NCBI GenBank assembly: GCA_016192455.1
Contig: JACPUC010000016.1
Coordinates: 16,305-80,304, forward strand
Length of the DNA stretch: 64,000 nucleotides
Source: Candidatus Tectimicrobiota bacterium
GTDB lineage: Bacteria; JACPUC01
Direction of reading: 5' to 3'
Shown here piece after piece: positions 45,157 to 54,175 of this stretch. The number at the start of each line of letters is the position of its first letter. The stretch's first letter is position 1. The notes under the pieces are model-generated. The model had not been told where the DNA came from, did not search any database, and saw only the letters and a program-made list of their open reading frames with translations. The position numbers and the translations under genes were made by a program.

Positions 45157-46517
45157 GGGCGATGCGACGCCATGCCGGCGCGACGGCGTATGACTCCGCC
45201 GTGTTCCTCCTACTTTTTCAGCTTGGCGGTCTCGACCGCCTTCTCGCCGAAGCCGTGGATGTTCACCTTCTCGATGGGAAGCTGCTTCTTCAGGGCCTTG
45301 TTGAAGACGAGGATATCCTGCAGCGCATTGGTCGCCTCATCGGAGATAATCGGGTCGCTGCGCCATGTCTGCTGCTTGCGGTAGCGCTCCAGGGCCGTCA
45401 CCAGGATGTCCATGGCAACGCCGTCGTAGTAGCTCTTGATCGCCTCGGCGATCTCCTTCGACGAGTGCGCGTCGGTCCACCGCATCCCCTTGTAGATCGC
45501 GTTCGTGAACTTCTGGATGATGTCCGGATGCGCCTTAATGTACGACGCCAGGGCGGCGTAGGTGGTGTAGGCGAGGAGGCCCCCCTCCAGGCCGAGGGAG
45601 GCGACCGTCGTGCCAATCCCCATTTTCTCAACCTGCGTGACCCCAACCTCCCACAGGGCGGCGTAGTCGCCGCGCCCTTCCATGAATGCTGGCGCCAGGG
45701 TGGGGGACGACAGGGGCGTTACCATAACGTCTTTCCCTGGCTGCAGGCCATGCTTCGCGAGCACCCAGAGAAAGACCATGTGAGGAGTGACCCCGGGCGA
45801 GGTGGTCAGCACGGTCTTACCCTTCAACCCCGCCCAGGTGAACGGCGGCTGGCCCTTGCGCGCCACGAGAAAGGTGACGTCGCGCTGCGTGAGCTGCGCA
45901 AAGGTCAGGACCGGGTCGGGCACGCCCTGCTCGGTGGCGTAGTAGGTCACCTCGGGACCGAGGAGCGCGATCTCATCCTGCTTCGTGATCAGACCCGACA
46001 GGCTCTTGCCGCCGCCCCAGGCGGTGCGGAACTCGATCTCCAGCCCCTCGTCGCCGAAGTAGCCATTGCTCAAGGCGACGTACTGCGGCGTGTAGCCGAG
46101 GGACCGTACCACCTCACTGAAGCGCACCTTCTGCTTCGCCCCACTTTGCGCCTGCGCCGCCGCGAGGGCGACGGAGAGGCTGAGCAGCAGCACCAGAACA
46201 AAGAGGACACGTCTTCCCATGGTCTACCCCCCCTTTCGAGCGAGTTGAGAGATCAGTCTGGACTGACAGGATCACCTGCCGCCCCAGGAGCGGGCAGGCT
46301 CTCCCTCGTGCCGACGCGCCGCCGCCTGCGCCGGCGGTGTGCAGAGCCGCGGCGGGCGGCGGACGGAACTTGCCGGCGCCGCCCCAGCCGGGCGCTCACT
46401 CCTTCCAAACCAGCAGCCGCCGCTCCAGCAGACTCACCACCAGGTACATCGCGGTGGCGAGCACCGAGAGCACGGCGATGCTCGTCATCACCAGGTGCAG
46501 GTTGAAGAGGTGGCCGC
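45157..46517. repeat. Tandem duplication, copy 2 (binding protein plus intact permease 3' end)
   Basis: This is the presumably original arrangement: 3' flank 45157-45209, binding-protein gene 45210-46220, then the end of the intact permease gene (46396-46517) corresponding to the fragment at 44999-45120. Confidence 0.85.
45210..46220 (-). CDS. NMT1-type ABC substrate-binding protein, duplicate 2
   Basis: A 336-residue exported binding protein. The signal peptide is RRVLFVLVLLLSLSVALAAAQA, and the mature part begins AKQKVRFSEVVRSLGYTPQYV. Its position directly after the intact permease gene suggests it is the original component of this importer. The ligand-facing stretch around residues 140-195 (LTTSPGVTPHMVFLW, SSPTLAPAFMEGRGD, AALWEVGVTQ) differs most from duplicate 1. 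Substrates of this family include sulfonates and pyrimidine-like or aromatic anions; none can be assigned. Confidence 0.93.
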   Translation of the reverse strand: MGRRVLFVLVLLLSLSVALAAAQAQSGAKQKVRFSEVVRSLGYTPQYVALSNGYFGDEGLEIEFRTAWGGGKSLSGLITKQDEIALLGPEVTYYATEQGVPDPVLTFAQLTQRDVTFLVARKGQPPFTWAGLKGKTVLTTSPGVTPHMVFLWVLAKHGLQPGKDVMVTPLSSPTLAPAFMEGRGDYAALWEVGVTQVEKMGIGTTVASLGLEGGLLAYTTYAALASYIKAHPDIIQKFTNAIYKGMRWTDAHSSKEIAEAIKSYYDGVAMDILVTALERYRKQQTWRSDPIISDEATNALQDILVFNKALKKQLPIEKVNIHGFGEKAVETAKLKK

Positions 46518-47250
46518 CGTAGATGATCAGGTAGCCGAGGCCGCGCTTCGAGACCAGGAACTCCCCCACGATCACGCCGATCCAGGTCAGGCCGATATTG
46601 GTCTTTAGCGCGCCGATAATTGCAGGCATACTGCCCGGCAAGACGACCTTCTGGAGCACCTGCCACTTGCTGGCGCCGAAGGTGCGCAACAGCTTGATCT
46701 TCTCCGGGCTCACCTCGTTGAAGCCAGCGGCGATCATGAGGATGGAGACGATGACGGAGATGGTCAGCGCCACCCCCAGGATGGCGGCGGGGCCGAAGCC
46801 CAGCCAGACGATGAAGACCGGCCCCAGGGCGATCTTCGGGATGCTGTTCGCCACCACGATGTAAGGGTCAAAGACGCGCGCCAGGAACTCCGACCACCAG
46901 AGCACCGTGGCGGTGAGGAGGCCGAGGAGGGTGCCGATCACAAAGGCGACGATGGTTTCGACGAGGGTGGCCCAGACGTGTTGGTAGAGGGAGCCATCGC
47001 CAAGCAGGTCGAGGAAGGTGCGCAGGATCTTCAGCGGCTGGCTGGTGATGAAGGGATTGATGAGACCGAGCCGCGCCGCCACCTCCCAGATGATGAGGAA
47101 GCCCACGAAGATGCCGGCCTGCGTCAGGAGGACGGCCCGGTTGCGGCGCCGCAGCCGCCGCAGGTACGCGGCGTGCAGTTGGCTGCGGGCGCCCGCCGGC
47201 AGTCTGGCCTCGGCAGGTCGTGCCCCTGTTCGCGCCTCAGTGGTCTTCAT
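46396..47250 (-). CDS. ABC transporter permease, SsuC/TauC type
   Basis: A 284-residue BPD_transp_1 permease. A charged N-terminus of about 40 residues is followed by helices such as LLTQAGIFVGFLIIWEVAA and ETIVAFVIGTLLGLLTATVL. The coupling loop is VSPEKIKLLRTFGASKWQVL. It ends LERRLLVWKE. It overlaps the ATPase gene by 14 bases and is followed by two binding-protein copies. Its 3' end is duplicated at 44999-45120. Confidence 0.93.
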   Translation of the reverse strand: MKTTEARTGARPAEARLPAGARSQLHAAYLRRLRRRNRAVLLTQAGIFVGFLIIWEVAARLGLINPFITSQPLKILRTFLDLLGDGSLYQHVWATLVETIVAFVIGTLLGLLTATVLWWSEFLARVFDPYIVVANSIPKIALGPVFIVWLGFGPAAILGVALTISVIVSILMIAAGFNEVSPEKIKLLRTFGASKWQVLQKVVLPGSMPAIIGALKTNIGLTWIGVIVGEFLVSKRGLGYLIIYGGHLFNLHLVMTSIAVLSVLATAMYLVVSLLERRLLVWKE

Positions 47251-48019
47251 AGCCAGCGTTCAGCTCCTGCCAGAGGCGGTCGAAGTACTCGTTGAACTCC
47301 GGGGCCTTGCGCGCCAACAAAGGCGACGGTCCCTCGCGGCTCAGGATGATGGGCAGGTCCAGGCGCACGCTGCTGGGCGGCAGGGTGAAGAGGAGGACGC
47401 GGTCGGACATCGAGATGGCTTCCCCGATGTCGTGCGTCACCAGCACCACCGTCTTGCCCGCGTCGCGCAGGATGGCGTGCACCTCGTCCTCGAGCCGCAA
47501 GCGCGTCTGGTAGTCGAGAGCCGAAAAGGGCTCGTCGAGCAGCACGATCTCGGGGTTGATCGCCAGCGTGCGGATGAGGGCGACGCGCTGCCGCATGCCG
47601 CCGGAGAGCTGCCGCGGGTAGTAGTGACGGAAGCGCCACAAACCATAGCGCTCCAGCAGCTCAGCCACGTTGGCGCGCGTCGTGCGGCTGGCCTTCCCCT
47701 GGATTTCCAGGCCCAGCATGACGTTCTCCATGCAGGTGCGCCATTCGAAGAGGTGATCCTGCTGGAGCATGTAGCCGATCTTCGGCGACGGCCCGATCTG
47801 CGCCTCGCCATCCACGAGCACCTTGCCGGAGGTCGCCGTGAGCAGCCCGGCGATGAGGGAGAGGAGGGTCGTCTTGCCGCAGCCGCTGGGGCCGATGAAG
47901 CTGACGAACTCCCCCTGCTGCACCACGAAGGAGAGGTTCGCCAGCACCTCCAGCTCGTCGCTCGGCGTGAGGTAGGTGAGGCAGACGTTGTCGAAGACGA
48001 TTTGCGCCGCGTTCGCCAT
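47237..48019 (-). CDS. ABC transporter ATP-binding protein, SsuB/TauB type
   Basis: A 260-residue importer ATPase. Walker A is GPSGCGKTTL, the Q-loop IGYMLQQDHLFEW, the signature LSGGMRQRVALIRTLA, Walker B EIVLLDEPFSALD and the switch His VLVTHDIGEA. It is the first gene of an ATPase-permease-binding-protein operon. A promoter at 48027-48055 places the transcript start about one base before the ATG, and no ribosome site is visible, so the message may be leaderless. Confidence 0.94.
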   Translation of the reverse strand: MANAAQIVFDNVCLTYLTPSDELEVLANLSFVVQQGEFVSFIGPSGCGKTTLLSLIAGLLTATSGKVLVDGEAQIGPSPKIGYMLQQDHLFEWRTCMENVMLGLEIQGKASRTTRANVAELLERYGLWRFRHYYPRQLSGGMRQRVALIRTLAINPEIVLLDEPFSALDYQTRLRLEDEVHAILRDAGKTVVLVTHDIGEAISMSDRVLLFTLPPSSVRLDLPIILSREGPSPLLARKAPEFNEYFDRLWQELNAGYEDH

Positions 48020-48026
48020 GCGCTAG

Positions 48027-48055
48027 AAAGTAACGGCAGGGCGTCACTGCGTCAA
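48027..48055 (-). promoter_or_regulatory. Promoter of the SsuABC-type operon
   Basis: Minus strand: -35 TTGACG (48055-48050, 5 of 6), a 17-base spacer and -10 TACTTT (48032-48027, weaker). It lies immediately upstream of the ATPase ATG and is divergent from the nitroreductase gene. Confidence 0.5.
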
Positions 48056-48154
48056 CCAAAATCGCGGCCGCCGCCCGCCTGGTGGATGCGCGGGCGCGGC
48101 TGGCTCGTGACCGCGGGGAGCAACGCCGAGGGAGCAATGCAAAGGAGGGAGACG

Positions 48155-48913
48155 ATGCAGGTCCTTGAAGCCATCAGGTCGAGGCGGGCGATCCACCTGG
48201 GGTCCTACCTCGACACGCCGATCGCCGCGGAGATCGTCCGCGAGGTGCTCGACGCCGGACGCTGGGCCCCCTCCGGCGCCAACAACCAGCCCTGCCACTT
48301 CGTGGTGGTGCGCGAGGAAGCGGCTCGGCGCTGGGTGATCGAGCACATGCTGGAGGTCCTGCGGCTCAGCGGCCAAGTCGGTCGCCCGCCGTACCGCGAG
48401 TCGCTGCGCACCTACGCGGAGTACCTCGCCACCCAGGACCCCGTGCCGCCGCCGGTCATGCTCATCACCCTGGCGGAGCAGGACAAGCGCGAGACCCACG
48501 TCTACAACCACGGCGGCCTGCACATCATGGCGGCCTGCGCGGCGATCCAGAACATGATGCTGGCGGCCTGGTCCTTCGGCCTCGGCTCCACCTGGCTGAC
48601 GTTCTACGACGACGTGCGGGTGAAGGCGCATTTCGCCATCCCCACCGAGCTCGACGTGGTGGGGATCGTGCTGCTGGCCTACCCGCGCTCTGTCCCGCGC
48701 GTGCCGCCGTCGATGTACGGCTTCGGCTTCCGCGTCCGCCGGCCCCTCGAGGAGATGGTCCACGAGGAGCGCTTCGACGAGGCGAAATTCGCGGCGCTGC
48801 GCCAGCGTGACCCCTTCCTGCACTGGATCCCGGAAGAGAGGCGGGCGCGGCTCGTGGCCGAGGAGAACCAGCGGGCGGCGGCGCAGCGGCGGGCCGCCGG
48901 GGGAAGCCCCTGA
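48155..48913 (+). CDS. Nitroreductase family FMN-dependent oxidoreductase
   Basis: A 252-residue flavoprotein. The start MQVLEAIRSRRAI has an AAGGAGGGAG ribosome site; an ATG at 48137 would add six residues. FMN-binding marks are SRRAIHLGSYLD, DAGRWAPSGANNQPCHFVVV and HIMAACAAIQNMMLAAWSFGLGSTW. The C-terminal 60 residues extend beyond the common nitroreductase core. It probably reduces nitro, quinone or similar groups, or dehalogenates, with NAD(P)H. A palindromic repeat starts 3 bases after the stop codon. Confidence 0.9.
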   Translation: MQVLEAIRSRRAIHLGSYLDTPIAAEIVREVLDAGRWAPSGANNQPCHFVVVREEAARRWVIEHMLEVLRLSGQVGRPPYRESLRTYAEYLATQDPVPPPVMLITLAEQDKRETHVYNHGGLHIMAACAAIQNMMLAAWSFGLGSTWLTFYDDVRVKAHFAIPTELDVVGIVLLAYPRSVPRVPPSMYGFGFRVRRPLEEMVHEERFDEAKFAALRQRDPFLHWIPEERRARLVAEENQRAAAQRRAAGGSP

Positions 48914-48915
48914 GT

Positions 48916-48939
48916 GTAGGGGCGGGGCTTGCCCCGCCC
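48916..48939. repeat. 24-bp palindromic intergenic repeat, copy 1
   Basis: It begins GTAGGGGCGGGG and folds as GGGCGGGG-CTTG-CCCCGCCC. An exact inverted copy lies at 55770-55793. It sits directly after a gene end, so it may also act as a transcript-end hairpin. Confidence 0.7.
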
Positions 48940-49018
48940 GACGGGCCGCCCAACCACCTATGAAGAGGGCAGGTTCACGGCACGGGGCGAGGGGGCGGAC
49001 CTCCTCACCTGCCGCACG

Positions 49019-49807
49019 TCAGACGACGCCCAGCCCCAGGGCGACGGCCAGCAGCAGGAGGAGGGTGGCGACGAGGTAACGCACCCGCCGGAAGGTCACC
49101 CGGTGCAGGAGGCGCGTGCCGATGATGGTGCCGCAAAGGGCCGCCGCCATGCCCGCCGGGATGAGGCCGAGGCCGCCGCTGCCGCCGAGCAGCCTGAAGG
49201 CGCCGGCGGCGAACGCCCGCCCATAGACGATGAGGCGGGCGACATCGACGAGCACCGCGCAGACCGCCGTGGTGCCGAGAAACGCCTGCGTGCTCAGGCC
49301 GCTGCGTACGAGGAAGGCGGCGCGCAGCGCTCCCTGATGGCCCGACACCCCTCCGAAAAAGCCCGACAGCGCCCCGCCGAGGATCAGGTAGCGCGGCGGC
49401 ACGGTGAGCTCGGCCAGGCGGGGCAGCGCTTCCAGCAGGGCGAATCCGCCCATGAGCACGGCGATAATGAGCTTGGCGGCGGTGATCTCGAAGCGCCGCG
49501 AGCCCAGGCTGTAAGCGACGAGGGTGGGCAGGCTCGTCGCGTAGGTGAGGACGTAAGCGCCGGCGAACGCCGCCAGCACCGCCGCCACCCCGAAGCGCAG
49601 CGCCACCCGGCGATCGGCGTACGGACCCAGGAGGCCGAGCTTCAGCAGGTTGTTCGCCAAGTGCACGACGGCCGTCGCCGCCACCGCCGCCTCCACCGGG
49701 AAGAAAAGGACGAAGACCGGCAGCAGCAGCGTCCCCAGCCCGAAGCCGGAGTACAGCGTCAACAGCGACGCGAACCCCGCCGCGAGGCAGACGATCACGT
49801 AGTCCAC
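49019..49807 (-). CDS. TauE/SafE family sulfite exporter-like membrane protein
   Basis: A 262-residue polytopic membrane protein with about seven to eight helices. The family pattern is FASLLTLYSGFGLGTLLLPVF near the N-terminus and, in the second half, LILGGALSGFFGGVSGHQGALRA. It ends in a hydrophobic helix (LVATLLLLLAVALGLGV). Family members export sulfite, sulfoacetate or other organosulfur anions. An SsuABC-type importer lies 1 kb away, which would fit sulfonate metabolism, but no desulfonating enzyme is seen. The GTG at 49807 is chosen because a membrane helix follows at once; the ribosome site is weak. Confidence 0.85.
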   Translation of the reverse strand: MDYVIVCLAAGFASLLTLYSGFGLGTLLLPVFVLFFPVEAAVAATAVVHLANNLLKLGLLGPYADRRVALRFGVAAVLAAFAGAYVLTYATSLPTLVAYSLGSRRFEITAAKLIIAVLMGGFALLEALPRLAELTVPPRYLILGGALSGFFGGVSGHQGALRAAFLVRSGLSTQAFLGTTAVCAVLVDVARLIVYGRAFAAGAFRLLGGSGGLGLIPAGMAAALCGTIIGTRLLHRVTFRRVRYLVATLLLLLAVALGLGVV

Positions 49808-49897
49808 GGAATGGCTTTCAGAAGGAGTGGCGCGGCAGGCACGCCGCCTTGGCGGGAGGTGGGGGGACGAGACCGGAACGCCGCCGCGCACCGAGGG

Positions 49898-49925
49898 GTA
49901 AGGGCGGTTCGCGAATCGCCCCTAC
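49898..49925. repeat. 28-bp palindromic intergenic repeat of a second type
   Basis: Starts GTAAGGGCGGTTCGCG and ends CGCCCCTAC: an imperfect palindrome around TTCGCGAA. It is related in form to REP-like repeats spread through many bacterial genomes. Single copy in this window. Confidence 0.6.
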
Positions 49926-50016
49926 AAAACGCGTTGGAACCACGGCTGAACACGGATGCGCACCGAGAAGAGGCGCGCTACGGTCGGCGGCCGGCGCCAC
50001 CTCTCGCGGCCACGGC

Positions 50017-50637
50017 TTAGCCGATCTTGCTGATCGTTTCCTCGACGCTGAGCACCTGGGCGAAGGCCAGCGCCAACGTCGAGCAGGTCGCCTTCTGCAC
50101 CTCCGCCGCCGTCATCGGCCCCATCCCCAGGTCGGGCAGGCCGAAGGTGGCCGTGCCGTCGCGCAGGAAGAGGACGCGGAAATCGCGCACGTTCGCCTCG
50201 CGCGCCGTCGTCTCGCAGCAGACGTTGGTGGCGATGCCGCCGATGATGACAGTGTCGATGCCGTTCGAGCGCAGGATCAGCTCCAGGTCGGTGCCGTGGA
50301 AGGCGCCGAAGCGGGGCTTGTGCACCACGATGTCCCCCGGCTCGATCTTCAGGCCCTTGTGGAACGCCGCCGTCGCCGCGCCTTCGTTGATGATCCCCTG
50401 GCGCACCGGCGGGATGATCTCCCCCATGACGCCGGTGTTGCTGCCGTCGGCGCGCACCACGTGGGCAGTGTGGATGACGCGGATGCCGCGCGCCCGGCAG
50501 ACCGCCGCCAGGCGGTTCAGGCGCTCCAGCACCAGCGGTCCCTCCGGAGCGGAGACGGGCGAGCCCTCGACGAAGCAGCTTTGCAGATCAATGATCACGA
50601 GCGCCGTCCTGGCCGGCTCGATGGCGAAATCAACCAT
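50017..50637 (-). CDS. Isochorismatase-like cysteine hydrolase
   Basis: A 206-residue hydrolase. The catalytic triad is visible: Asp in ALVIIDLQSCFV, Lys in IVVHKPRFGAFHGTDL and Cys in IIGGIATNVCCETTARE. The GIATNVCC form is common in amidases of this family such as N-carbamoylsarcosine or ureidoacrylate hydrolases. The ATG at 50637 has GGAAGGGAG upstream. It is divergent from the CoA-ligase gene at 50954. It probably cleaves a C-N bond in a small amide; a true isochorismatase role is not supported by the context. Confidence 0.9.
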   Translation of the reverse strand: MVDFAIEPARTALVIIDLQSCFVEGSPVSAPEGPLVLERLNRLAAVCRARGIRVIHTAHVVRADGSNTGVMGEIIPPVRQGIINEGAATAAFHKGLKIEPGDIVVHKPRFGAFHGTDLELILRSNGIDTVIIGGIATNVCCETTAREANVRDFRVLFLRDGTATFGLPDLGMGPMTAAEVQKATCSTLALAFAQVLSVEETISKIG

Positions 50638-50953
50638 GGTGTCTCCCTTCCAATCACCGGCGCGTCTCCGCCGCCGCCTCGTGAACCTGCGAAGCCCACT
50701 CCCATGGAGCCGGCGGAGTGATGCCGCTGGCGGCTCCGCTTCACGTTCTGCGCTGATCGTAGGCAAGGGCCGGGGCGAAATCAAGCTCCCCCGCCGCTGC
50801 GCCAAAGTCGGCTCACGTCGATGGGCGCCTCTCCCGTCTCTCCTTGACTCAAGGTCGCCGCGCGCCACACAATGTCACCAAGCAGCGCCGCCGGGGCAGG
50901 GTCGGGACACGCAGCGTGGGTCGCTCCGCCCACCAGGAGAAGGAATCCAACGC

Positions 50954-52423
50954 ATGGCCGTGCAGAAGAAGTTCAGCCGCAGAGACTGGACCAGGTTGGT
51001 GAACTCATTCCGCTACCAGAAGCGGCGGCCGGCCTCCAGCAGCAAGTACTGGGACGAGCGCATCGAGACGATGTCGCGCGACGAGCTGCGGCAGGTGCAG
51101 GAGACGAAGCTGAAGGCGCTTCTCCACTACCTGCGGGACAACAGCCCGTGGTACCGGCGGCGTTTCAAGGAGATGGGGCTGGAGCCGGGCGACGTGCGCG
51201 GCCTCGAGGACCTGCCGAAGCTTCCCATGACCAAGAAGGAAGATTGGTCCCAGAATCAAGTGGAGAAGCCCCCCTTCGGCGACTTCCACTGCGTCACGCC
51301 GCGGCAGTGGGCCAGGGACGGCTGGATGCTCTACTCGACCGGCGGCACCACCGCCAAGCCCCGCTTCTTCAACTTCACGCACCATGACAAGGATATCTGG
51401 GCCTACGGCTGGGCGCGCGCCTACTGGTCCTATGGGCTGCGGCCCGGCACGGTCTTCTTCAACACTTCCGTCTACGGCCCCTTCCCCGGCATGTGGGGGT
51501 CGCAATACGGCGCCCACCTCATGCGCTGCCCCATCATCCCAGGGGGCGGCATGGATTCGCGTCGGCGCCTCTTCTTCATCCAGGAGACGAACGTCACCTG
51601 CGTCGTCGGCGTGCCGTCGTACGTCCTGCACCTCGGCCAGGTGGCGAAGAGCGAGTACGGCATTGATCCGGCGAAAGACACCAAGGTCACCGATCTCGTC
51701 ACCATGGCCGAGCCCGGCCCCTGCGTGCCGTCGAGCAAGCAGCGCATCGAGGAGGCCTGGGGCGGGGCGCGCTTGCACGACCTCTTCGGCCACACCGAGT
51801 GCTTCCCGATGGCGGCGGGCTGGTCCTGCGCCGAGGAGACGGCGGTGCGCGGGCGTCCGATGCGCGACCACCTCTCCGAGGACCTCGGCATCTTCGAGGT
51901 GCTCGACTCCGAGACCTTCGATCCCCTGCCGCCGGGCCGGCGCGGCGTCCTCGTCGTCACCAACCTGTGGAGCGAAGGCATCCCGGCGCTGCGCTACCTG
52001 ATGGGCGACTACATGGTCTACAGCACCGAACCGTGCGCCTGCGGCCGCACCTTCGCGCAGGCGGACGGCGGCCTCATGGGACGCGCCGACCACACCCTGC
52101 GCGTGCGCGGCGTCTGGATCATCCCCGGCGCCGTGGAGGAGGTGGTGCGCGGCTTCCCCGATCTGGACGACGAGTTCCAGCTCGTCGCCGACAGCGTGGG
52201 CGATCGCGACATCTGCACCCTGCGCGTCGAGCCGCGCCCGACGATCCCGAAGGAGGCATGGCCGGCGCTGCAGAAGAAGGTCGCCCAGGAGATGCGCTTC
52301 GTGCTCGGGCTCGGGGTGGAGGTGGAGCTCTGCGCGCACGACTCCCTGCCCCGCTTCCAGCGCGGCGACCTCGACGCCAAGGCGGTGCGCGTCAAGGACC
52401 TGCGCAAGGCGCCGGGCGCTTAA
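50954..52423 (+). CDS. Phenylacetate-CoA ligase-like adenylate-forming enzyme
   Basis: A 489-residue PaaK-type ligase. The N-terminus has the typical LKALLHYLRDNSPWYRRRF. The phosphate loop is MLYSTGGTTAKPRFFNF, the A5-like motif is HDLFGHTECF, and LRYLMGDYMVYS precedes CACGRTFAQ. The C-terminal lobe has HTLRVRGVWIIPGAVEEVV. It should activate an aryl or similar acid to its CoA ester. The ATG at 50954 follows GGAGAAGGA. It is the first of four plus-strand genes (ligase, flavoenzyme, MetE-like, CMD-like). Confidence 0.87.
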   Translation: MAVQKKFSRRDWTRLVNSFRYQKRRPASSSKYWDERIETMSRDELRQVQETKLKALLHYLRDNSPWYRRRFKEMGLEPGDVRGLEDLPKLPMTKKEDWSQNQVEKPPFGDFHCVTPRQWARDGWMLYSTGGTTAKPRFFNFTHHDKDIWAYGWARAYWSYGLRPGTVFFNTSVYGPFPGMWGSQYGAHLMRCPIIPGGGMDSRRRLFFIQETNVTCVVGVPSYVLHLGQVAKSEYGIDPAKDTKVTDLVTMAEPGPCVPSSKQRIEEAWGGARLHDLFGHTECFPMAAGWSCAEETAVRGRPMRDHLSEDLGIFEVLDSETFDPLPPGRRGVLVVTNLWSEGIPALRYLMGDYMVYSTEPCACGRTFAQADGGLMGRADHTLRVRGVWIIPGAVEEVVRGFPDLDDEFQLVADSVGDRDICTLRVEPRPTIPKEAWPALQKKVAQEMRFVLGLGVEVELCAHDSLPRFQRGDLDAKAVRVKDLRKAPGA

Positions 52424-52574
52424 CAGACATCCATAAGGTGGGGAGCGAGGAAACCTTGTCCCCCCGCACACCCCTTGAGCGCGAGGGCGCAGCCGCGCAC
52501 CTGCGGGAACAGGGGGCGTGGGGGATCTGCTCCCCCACAGTTCTCCCCTCCAGTCCCCTCCAGGGAGCAAGAGC

Positions 52575-54152
52575 ATGGAAGAGCTCTTCGATTGCATTGT
52601 CATCGGCGGCGGTCACAACGGCCTGACGACGGCGGCCTACCTGGCGCGCGCCGGGCTTTCCGTGCTGGTGCTGGAGCGGCGTCCCCTGGTCGGCGGCGGG
52701 GCGATGACGGAGGAACTCACCCTCCCTGGCTTCCTGCACAACACCCACTCCTTCCTGCACTTCATGATCTTCGTCGGGCCGGTGTTCACGGACCTCGAGC
52801 TGGCGCGCCACGGCGCCGACTACGTGCAGCCGGAGGTGCCGGCCTCCATTGTCTTCCAAGACGGCAGCAGCCTCACCTGGCACCGCGACCTCGACCTCTT
52901 CTGCAAGGAGATCGGCAAGTTCTCGCAGAAGGACGCCGCCACCTACCGCGACCTCTACGCCACCTGGAAAGGCCGCGCGGCGCTCCTCAAGGGCTACCTC
53001 TTCAACCAGCCGCTGCCGCCGTCGAAGCTCTACGCCCTCTTCGAGCAGACGCACGAGGGGCGCGAGTTCCTCCACATGTTTCTGACGAGCACCGACGAGT
53101 TCCTGAAGGACCACTTCGAGAGCGAGCAACTCCGCACCCTCTTCGCCCTCTTCGCCACGCAGACCGGCACCCTCTTCATGGGCATGGGGACCGGGGCGTT
53201 CCTGCCGATCATGATCAGCGAGATCGGCAACCTGCAAATCGCCAAAGGCGGCTCGATCACCCTGGCCCGCTCCCTGGTGCGGGCCATCGAGGCGCATGGC
53301 GGCGTCGTGCTGAGCGACTGCCACGTGCGGCGCATCCTCCTCGAGGGCGGCCGGGCGGTCGGCGTCGAGCTTGCCGACGGGCGGCGCTTCACGGCCCGGC
53401 AGGCGGTCGTCAGCAACGTCGAGCCGAAGCAGACGCTGCTGTCGATGGTCGGGCGCGAGCACCTCGCGGCCCCCTTCATCCGCCAAGTGGAACGCTGGCG
53501 GCCGACGAAGACGGCCCTCTTCACGACGCATTTCGCCTTCAACGAGGCGCTGCGCTGGAAGGCGGCGGCGCGCAACCCCGCCGTGGACCGCTCCCTCATG
53601 CTCTTCCTGTGCGAGGAGACCGGGGTGCTGCGGCGCCAGGAGGCCGACATCATCGAGGGCATGCCGCCGCGCGAGCCGGGGTTCCTCTACTGCGCCCCGA
53701 CCCTCTACGACCCCAGCCAGGCGCCGCCGGGCAAGCATACCGGCTTCTTCTGGCAGTACGCCTGCTACGACCTGCGCGACGGCGGCCCGCAGCGCTGGAA
53801 CGACATCAAGGAAGCCTACGCCGACACCTGTTGCGCCCACCTGGCGAAATACGCCACGAATTTCACGCCGCAGAACGTCCTGGCGCGCTACGTCGACACG
53901 CCGCTCGGCATCGAGGAGCGCAACATCTCGATGATCGGCGGCGACTTCAATGCCGGCGCCTGCGACCAGGACCAGCTTGGCATCTTCCGCCCCTTCCATG
54001 GCTGCCCGCCCTACCACTCGCCGATTGAGCGACTCTTCCTCTGCGGTCCCAGCACCCATCCGCGCGGCGGCGTCAGCGCGGCGCCGGGGTTCAACGCCGC
54101 CAACGCCGTCGCCGAGGCGTTGGGGGTGAAGAAGTGGTGGCAGAAGGGGTAA
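52575..54152 (+). CDS. FAD-dependent oxidoreductase of the phytoene desaturase family
   Basis: A 525-residue flavoprotein. The dinucleotide-binding N-terminus reads CIVIGGGHNGLTTAAYLARA, followed by VLVLERRPLVGGGAMTEEL. A second FAD motif near the C-terminus is LFLCGPSTHPRGGVSAAPGF. The family includes carotenoid desaturases, but also many soluble oxidoreductases of unknown substrate. No carotenoid synthesis genes are nearby, so the latter is more likely. The ATG at 52575 follows AGGGAGCAAGAG. It lies between CoA-ligase and MetE-like genes on the same strand. Confidence 0.85.
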   Translation: MEELFDCIVIGGGHNGLTTAAYLARAGLSVLVLERRPLVGGGAMTEELTLPGFLHNTHSFLHFMIFVGPVFTDLELARHGADYVQPEVPASIVFQDGSSLTWHRDLDLFCKEIGKFSQKDAATYRDLYATWKGRAALLKGYLFNQPLPPSKLYALFEQTHEGREFLHMFLTSTDEFLKDHFESEQLRTLFALFATQTGTLFMGMGTGAFLPIMISEIGNLQIAKGGSITLARSLVRAIEAHGGVVLSDCHVRRILLEGGRAVGVELADGRRFTARQAVVSNVEPKQTLLSMVGREHLAAPFIRQVERWRPTKTALFTTHFAFNEALRWKAAARNPAVDRSLMLFLCEETGVLRRQEADIIEGMPPREPGFLYCAPTLYDPSQAPPGKHTGFFWQYACYDLRDGGPQRWNDIKEAYADTCCAHLAKYATNFTPQNVLARYVDTPLGIEERNISMIGGDFNAGACDQDQLGIFRPFHGCPPYHSPIERLFLCGPSTHPRGGVSAAPGFNAANAVAEALGVKKWWQKG

Positions 54153-54175
54153 GACGAGGGTAAGGGGGGATCACC

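Noticed and set aside
44727..45173. Minus-strand open frame of about 148 codons between the two binding-protein copies
   Set aside because: It reads the permease fragment in the wrong frame. The correct frame gives the permease C-terminus and a stop.
52392..54059. Minus-strand open frame of about 555 codons
   Set aside because: It is antisense to the phytoene-desaturase-like gene, which has both FAD motifs. Its composition is that of a shadow frame.
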